A stretch of 64,000 nt of DNA, from the NCBI GenBank assembly GCA_044598425.1, contig CP172536.1, positions 2,418,001 through 2,482,000 of the forward strand, in the 5' to 3' direction. The notes below the pieces were generated by a model. The model was not told the DNA's origin and searched no databases. It saw only the letters and a program-made list of their open reading frames with translations. The stretch is from JAEVLT01 sp044598425 (GTDB lineage Bacteria > Bacillota > Bacilli > Bacillales > Cytobacillaceae). Shown here piece after piece: positions 59,524 through 64,000 of the stretch (positions are counted from its first letter, which is position 1; every line of letters starts with the position of its first letter). A program made the position numbers and the translations under genes.

Positions 59524-60159
59524 CTATGCCTCTTCTCCAAGTGCTACAAAAGCTTTTGTAATATTCGTTTTCGTGATCCTTCCTATTACTTCATAGCCCT
59601 TCTCTGTTTTTCTTACAATCGGCAGCGCATCAATTTGTTTATCGATCAATTTTTTTGCAACCTCAATCAACAAATCTTCTTTTTCACACATTGTTATATT
59701 GGGCATCCTGGTCATAATAATATTCACAGGGATCGTGGAAAGCTCTTGCTTGCCAATACTTGCGCGAAGCAAATCTTTGCGTGACAGCACCCCAACAAGC
59801 GCAGAATTCTGATCTACCACAAATAATGTTCCTACATCTTCAAGGAACATTGTGCAAATCGCATCGTAAACTGAAACATTTTCATTCACCACAACAGGAA
59901 TCGATTGGTAATCCTTAACATAAATTTTTTGCAGATTTTCCGTTAAAAGCTGTGCACCTGTTTTCCCCGTATAAAAATAGCCTACCCGCGGCCTGGCATC
60001 AAGATACCCTGCCATCGTTAGTATGGCTAGATCCGGTCTTAATGTGGCTCTCGTCAAATTTAATTGCTCCGCAATATGTTCACCTGTAATCGGGCCATTA
60101 TCCTTTACAATTTGTAATATTTGTTCCTGACGTTTATTCAGTTCGATTGTCCTCACCAC
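59524..60159 (-). CDS. ccpN: Gluconeogenesis repressor CcpN
   Basis: A 211-residue regulator with an N-terminal DeoR-like HTH (NKRQEQILQIVKDNGPITGEHIAEQLNLTRATLRPDLAIL) and two CBS domains (PVVVNENVSVYDAICTMFLEDV and MPNITMCEKEDLLIEVAKKLIDKQI) that sense nucleotides. In B. subtilis it represses gapB and pckA. The start is uncertain between GTG 60159 and GTG 60156. Both lie in or near AAAAGGTGG, the only ribosome-like site. It forms an operon with yqfL. Confidence 0.88.
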   Translation of the reverse strand: MVRTIELNKRQEQILQIVKDNGPITGEHIAEQLNLTRATLRPDLAILTMAGYLDARPRVGYFYTGKTGAQLLTENLQKIYVKDYQSIPVVVNENVSVYDAICTMFLEDVGTLFVVDQNSALVGVLSRKDLLRASIGKQELSTIPVNIIMTRMPNITMCEKEDLLIEVAKKLIDKQIDALPIVRKTEKGYEVIGRITKTNITKAFVALGEEA

Positions 60160-60272
60160 CTTTTACTTCATGTAAAAGCATCCACTACGTCATCCCTAAT
60201 AGTCATAAGACCATACTTTTATAAAAATATTATATACTATTTCTTTATTTTGAAAAACAATCGAAGATTTGA

Positions 60273-60303
60273 GAAAAAGGTGCAGAATTTCTGCACCTTC
60301 TTT
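60273..60303 (-). terminator. Terminator of glyS
   Basis: AAGGTGCAGAA (60279-60289) pairs perfectly with TTCTGCACCTT, followed on the minus strand by TTTTCTC. It lies just past glyS. Confidence 0.85.
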
Positions 60304-60313
60304 CTGAAAAAGC

Positions 60314-61696
60314 TTAAAATTTCAGCTTCTCTTCTATGAAGTTCACAAGCTCTGCAATTGGGATGCGCTTTTGCTCCATTGTATCCCGGTCTCTAACGGT
60401 TACCATTTGATCTTCTTTCGAATCAAAATCGTAGGTTATGCAGAAAGGAGTTCCAATTTCATCATGACGGCGGTACCGCTTGCCAATGGAACCTGCTTCA
60501 TCGTAATCTACTAAGAAATGTTGCGCTAAGCTTTCAAAAACTTCTCGTGCCTCTTCCGCAAGCTTTTTCGATAATGGCAGCACAGCCGCTTTAAACGGCG
60601 CAAGCGCAGGATGGAGATGCATCACCGTTCTTGATGTGCCATCTTCGAGCTGTTCTTCATCATACGCATCAATGAAAAAAGCTAAAGTAACACGGTCAGC
60701 GCCAAGAGAAGGCTCAATGCAATACGGTATATATTTTTCATTTGTTTCAGGGTCATGATATTGGAAATCTTCACCCGAGAATTTCATGTGCTGCTTCAAA
60801 TCGTAATCCGTTCTCGAAGCAATCCCCCAGAGCTCGCCCCAGCCAAATGGGAATTTGTATTCAAAATCCGTCGTCGCATTACTATAGTGCGACAGCTCTT
60901 CTTCGGAATGATCACGAAGTCGTAAATATTCTTTCGTCAGTCCAAGAGACAGCAGCCATTTTTCCGCTGTTTCTTTCCAGTAATCAAACCATTTCAGTTC
61001 TTCTCCAGGTTTGCAGAAAAACTCTAATTCCATTTGTTCAAATTCACGGGTACGGAAAGTGAAATTCCCAGGCGTGATTTCATTTCGAAAACTTTTTCCA
61101 ATTTGGGCAATACCGAACGGAAGTTTTTTTCTCATTGTTCTTTGGACATTTTTAAAATTAACAAAAATTCCCTGTGCCGTCTCTGGACGAAGAAAAATCT
61201 CGTTCGTACTCGTTTCTGTTACCCCCTGAAAGGTTTTAAACATTAAATTAAATTGACGGATACCGGTAAAATCATGGCTGCCGCAATCAGGGCAGGCGAT
61301 TTGATGCTCTTTGATCAGCTCTTCCATTTTGGAAAACGGAAGTCCATCAACCACCGTTTCAATTCCTTTTTCCTCAAGCGCATTTTCAATCAATTTATCT
61401 GCACGATGTCTTGCTTTACAGTTTTTGCAGTCAATCATTGGGTCGTTGAAATTGCCGATATGTCCTGAAGCTTCCCATGTTTTTGGATTCATCAAAATAG
61501 CGGAATCTAGGCCCACATTATATGGCGATTGCTGAACAAATTTTCGCCACCATGCCTGCTTAATGTTATTTTTTAATTCCACTCCAAGCGGACCGTAATC
61601 CCATGTGTTCGCAAGCCCGCCGTAAATTTCTGATCCTGGGAAAATAAAACCTCTATGTTTCGCGTGGGAAACAATCTGATCCATAGAAACACTCAT
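60314..61696 (-). CDS. glyS: Glycyl-tRNA synthetase, class II homodimeric type
   Basis: Charges tRNA-Gly. The 460 residues contain class II motifs 1-3 (about GLANTWDYGPLGVELKNNI, SFRNEITPGNFTFRTREFEQMELEFF, EPSLGADRVTLAFF) and a C-terminal anticodon domain. A zinc-type CxxC pair is seen in IDCKNCKARHR and CPDCG. This is the single-chain alpha2 enzyme, not the GlyQ/GlyS alpha2-beta2 enzyme used by B. subtilis 168 at this location. It is controlled by a T-box just upstream. Confidence 0.95.
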   Translation of the reverse strand: MSVSMDQIVSHAKHRGFIFPGSEIYGGLANTWDYGPLGVELKNNIKQAWWRKFVQQSPYNVGLDSAILMNPKTWEASGHIGNFNDPMIDCKNCKARHRADKLIENALEEKGIETVVDGLPFSKMEELIKEHQIACPDCGSHDFTGIRQFNLMFKTFQGVTETSTNEIFLRPETAQGIFVNFKNVQRTMRKKLPFGIAQIGKSFRNEITPGNFTFRTREFEQMELEFFCKPGEELKWFDYWKETAEKWLLSLGLTKEYLRLRDHSEEELSHYSNATTDFEYKFPFGWGELWGIASRTDYDLKQHMKFSGEDFQYHDPETNEKYIPYCIEPSLGADRVTLAFFIDAYDEEQLEDGTSRTVMHLHPALAPFKAAVLPLSKKLAEEAREVFESLAQHFLVDYDEAGSIGKRYRRHDEIGTPFCITYDFDSKEDQMVTVRDRDTMEQKRIPIAELVNFIEEKLKF

Positions 61697-61714
61697 TTTT
61701 CACTAACTCCTTTT

Positions 61715-61950
61715 TAAAAAATTAAAAAACTCCCGCCACTATGCCATTTCAGCATAGGGACGAGAGTTACCCGCGGTTCCACCCTATTTGCGGCCATAAA
61801 GGCAGCCTCTTTAATCGAGCCGTTGCTCCAGAACGCCATTCCTCAGCACCCTATACCCTAGCTCACACCATCCTAGGTTCGCTTTTATAGAGAGATCCAA
61901 GTACTCTTTTCCTTCTCTGCAACTATTTAATATAACTCAAATAGTAACCA
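61715..61950 (-). ncRNA. Glycine T-box riboswitch upstream of glyS
   Basis: Read on the minus strand, stem I (about 61945-61820) is followed by the T-box sequence AGGGTGGAACCGCGG (61771-61785) and a terminator. The terminator is ACTCTCGTCCC-type and CATAGTGGCGGGAGT arms at 61724-61769, with TTTTTTAATTTTTT after it. A GGC within GAATGGCGTT (about 61835-61837) is a candidate Gly specifier. Uncharged tRNA-Gly should stabilise the antiterminator and turn on glyS. Confidence 0.9.
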
Positions 61951-61975
61951 ATCGAGGAAAAATTGTCAATCTTGA

Positions 61976-62728
61976 TTATAAAAGACTTCGGAATTGCTCC
62001 ATTGAATTTAAAAATTTTTTGGATTTCAAGTGCAGTCCTGAGTATTCATCATAATAAGCTGAAATCACCTTTTTCAATTCGGCTTTGGTTTCAGACTTCA
62101 CTGAAATATTGCCCAGCCGGGATAAATCAAAAAAATAAAATAGCCGCAATAATCTCACAGAAGAAGGAGAAAGCTTAAAATGGTACGGATCTTTATCAAG
62201 ACAACGATGGCAAATAAGACCGCCCTCGCGAATGGAAAAAGAAAAATGTCCGTCTGTACTGCCGCAAACGGAACATTGATTAAGATTCGGGTTTAAGCCA
62301 AGCACATTGAGCATCTTCATTTCAAAAATATTCATCAAAACGTCTTGGTCAAAACCTTCATTTAAATAATTTAATGTTTGATAAAGCAATTCAAACAGAA
62401 AGGGATTTGGCTTTTTGTCATCTACGCTTTTATCTGTTAATTCCACAATATAGCTTGAATAAGCCGTTAAAAAAATATCTTCGCGAATGGATCGCATCGA
62501 GGAAGCGATCTCGCCTTGCTGCAGGCTTCCAAGACCTGATCCGGTTTGAACGAGAAAATATCCATGCGTAAATAGCTGGGTGATGGACGAAAGGCGGCTA
62601 TTCGGCTTTTTAGCCCCTCTTGCCATCACACCAAGCTTACCCCATTCACGGGTGTATAATGTGACAACTTTATTGGTTTCTCCGTAATCTGTCGTTCGAA
62701 TTACGATGCCTTCGCACTTTTGCAGCAT
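61976..62728 (-). CDS. recO: DNA repair protein RecO
   Basis: Recombination mediator of 250 residues. An N-terminal OB fold (GIVIRTTDYGETNKVVTLYTREWGKLGVMARGAKKPNSR) is followed by a helical part and a zinc-binding domain with Cys residues in NQCSVCGSTDGHF and GGLICHRCLDK. It acts with RecF and RecR to load RecA. It is in conserved order between glyS and era. Confidence 0.94.
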   Translation of the reverse strand: MLQKCEGIVIRTTDYGETNKVVTLYTREWGKLGVMARGAKKPNSRLSSITQLFTHGYFLVQTGSGLGSLQQGEIASSMRSIREDIFLTAYSSYIVELTDKSVDDKKPNPFLFELLYQTLNYLNEGFDQDVLMNIFEMKMLNVLGLNPNLNQCSVCGSTDGHFSFSIREGGLICHRCLDKDPYHFKLSPSSVRLLRLFYFFDLSRLGNISVKSETKAELKKVISAYYDEYSGLHLKSKKFLNSMEQFRSLL

Positions 62729-62762
62729 TTATCGTCACCATCCAATGCCGGCGAATACAAAC

Positions 62763-62906
62763 TTATGAAACGGGAAAATCGATTTGTGCTAGTTCATCTT
62801 CCAGATTATCGGGTATTTCTTGTCCGTCCTTCTCCAATTCCTTAAAGAGAAGATATGTGTCAATATTACCTGTCTGGGTAAAAACTTTCCAGGTAAAATC
62901 CAACAT
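62763..62906 (-). CDS. yqzL: YqzL family small protein
   Basis: A 47-residue protein, MLDFTWKVFTQTGNIDTYLL..., highly conserved among Bacillus and placed between era and recO. The ATG follows AAGGTGGGG. It is acidic with no membrane segment. Function unknown. Confidence 0.9.
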   Translation of the reverse strand: MLDFTWKVFTQTGNIDTYLLFKELEKDGQEIPDNLEDELAQIDFPVS

Positions 62907-63065
62907 TGAAAACCCCACCTTTCAATATTTAGACTAGCCTTCTTTCAAATCCCAACCATACAATTATCATAGCCTGTCTTGCCAAAATCATAAGTCACAA
63001 TTTTTGTTAATGTTGTCCATGCATAAATTATTCAATCCGTTAATATTTTAGTTAGGGTTGTATTG

Positions 63066-63986
63066 TTAATACTCATCCTCATTAAATCCGAAATCACGCA
63101 GCTGGGACATTTTATTTCGCCAATCTTTCTGCACTTTGACCCAAAGCTCTAGAAACACTTTAGAACCTAAAAGATTTTCAATATCAACGCGTGCCCGCTT
63201 ACCGATTTCTTTTAGCATAGAACCCTGCTTGCCAATAATGATCCCTTTTTGCGAATCTCTTTCAACAATAATGGTTGCCATAATATTGATGATGTCTTTA
63301 TCCTCTCGGCGCTCCATTTTATCGATGATGACTGCCAGAGAATGAGGAATTTCTTCCCTAGTTAAGTGTAGTGCTTTTTCTCGGATCAGCTCAGAAACGA
63401 TGAACCTTTCCGGGTGGTCAGTTACTTGATCCGCCGGATAAAACTGCGGTCCTTCCGGAAGATACGTTTTGATTTTTTCCAACAGTTGGAGAACATTATT
63501 CCCTTCAAGCGCAGATATAGGAAAAACTTCTGTAAAAGGATATTTTTCTTTATAAGATTCAATGATCGGCAGCAATTCATCAGGATGAACCTGATCAATT
63601 TTATTAATTACAAGAAAGATTGGTGTTTTAACCGTTTGGAATTTTTCCAAAATAAATTCTTCGCCGCGGCCAAATCCTTCTTCAGCATTGACCATAAAGA
63701 GCACCAAATCGACTTCTTTTAGCGTGTTTTGGGCTACTTTCATCATAAAATCGCCAAGCTTATGTTTTGGCTTATGAATCCCTGGAGTATCGATAAAAAT
63801 CAGCTGGGCATCCTCTGTTGTTAATACCCCTTGAACCTTATTTCGGGTTGTTTGCGGTTTATCGCTCATAATCGCGATTTTTTGACCAATTACCCGATTT
63901 AAAAACGTAGACTTCCCGACATTTGGACGTCCAATAATCGAAATAAATCCTGATTTATAATCTTGGGAACGTTCTGTGTTTGTCAT
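63066..63986 (-). CDS. era: GTPase Era
   Basis: Essential GTPase in 30S ribosome maturation, 306 residues. G1 is GRPNVGKST, G2 lies in QTTRNKVQG, G3 is DTPG, G4 is NKID and G5 is SALEG. A C-terminal KH domain with IIIGKQGSMLKEIG binds the 3' end of 16S rRNA. The ATG follows a GGAGGATATGC-type site at 63987. It is the last complete gene of the window. Confidence 0.96.
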   Translation of the reverse strand: MTNTERSQDYKSGFISIIGRPNVGKSTFLNRVIGQKIAIMSDKPQTTRNKVQGVLTTEDAQLIFIDTPGIHKPKHKLGDFMMKVAQNTLKEVDLVLFMVNAEEGFGRGEEFILEKFQTVKTPIFLVINKIDQVHPDELLPIIESYKEKYPFTEVFPISALEGNNVLQLLEKIKTYLPEGPQFYPADQVTDHPERFIVSELIREKALHLTREEIPHSLAVIIDKMERREDKDIINIMATIIVERDSQKGIIIGKQGSMLKEIGKRARVDIENLLGSKVFLELWVKVQKDWRNKMSQLRDFGFNEDEY

Positions 63987-64000
63987 GCATATCCTCCGAT

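Noticed and set aside
63136..63722. Plus-strand open frames across era
   Set aside because: They are shadows of the era coding sequence; era is complete with all G motifs and the KH domain.
1..64000. CRISPR array, prophage or intact insertion sequence
   Set aside because: No regularly spaced repeats, phage structural genes, integrase or complete transposase were found on either strand.

Overview
The window is about 64 kb of a low-GC Firmicute chromosome, almost certainly a Bacillus-type member of the Bacillaceae. The gene order follows the Bacillus subtilis chromosome from gcvPB/gcvPA/gcvT through comG, the yqg genes, pst, sodA, ispG, zur, nfo, ispH, sigA and dnaG to era. Shine-Dalgarno sequences are strong AGGAGG types, and GTG and TTG starts are common. 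Species cannot be fixed from the window. Differences from B. subtilis 168 include a homodimeric glycyl-tRNA synthetase behind a T-box, an Fnr-type regulator beside sodA, ldh inside the yqg cluster, and a SufR-like regulator plus a MidA-like methyltransferase between comG and yqgX.

Layout. 1-3510: glycine cleavage operon (gcvT-gcvPA-gcvPB, last gene cut by the window edge) under a tandem glycine riboswitch. 3.7-6.1 kb: SNF2 helicase YqhH and YqhG. 6.2-10.5 kb: the seven-gene comG competence pilus operon plus yqzE. 10.5-13.7 kb: a Cys-rich SufR/ArsR-like regulator, yqgY, a MidA-like methyltransferase and the yqgX hydrolase. 13.8-23.6 kb: yqgW, yqgV, yqgU, yqgT, glcK-yqgQ, gluP, yqgO, ldh, a DUF92 protein, yqgN and rpmG. 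23.7-26.2 kb: a three-gene operon of DUF4912, a glycosyltransferase and an unknown protein.

26.9-30.2 kb is the only clearly accessory stretch. It holds a chemoreceptor gene, a folded interspersed repeat, two copies of a second repeat family and a decayed transposase remnant. 30.2-35.4 kb: the pstS-C-A-B-B-phoU phosphate operon behind a textbook PhoP box. 35.5-41.6 kb: pbpA, the MFS gene yqgE, sodA (with tandem Fur/PerR-like palindromes upstream), an Fnr-type regulator and yqgC. 41.7-54.6 kb: yqgB, yqfZ, ispG, yqfX, yqfW, zur-znuB-znuC, yqfT, nfo, cshB, yqfQ, ispH, yqfO, trmK and cccA. 54.9-64 kb: sigA, dnaG, a broken yqxD, yqfL, ccpN, T-box-glyS, recO, yqzL and era.

Most of the window is conserved housekeeping: translation, replication priming, sigma-A, isoprenoid synthesis by both iron-sulfur enzymes IspG and IspH, DNA repair, phosphate and zinc supply. 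The best candidates for something not already described are: the SufR-like regulator with four C-terminal cysteines and an 11-bp operator-like word shared between its own leader and the neighbouring methyltransferase gene; the tandem palindromes before sodA; the doubly damaged yqxD; two interspersed repeat families; and a perfect palindrome before yqfQ. No CRISPR array, tRNA, rRNA, prophage or intact insertion sequence was found.
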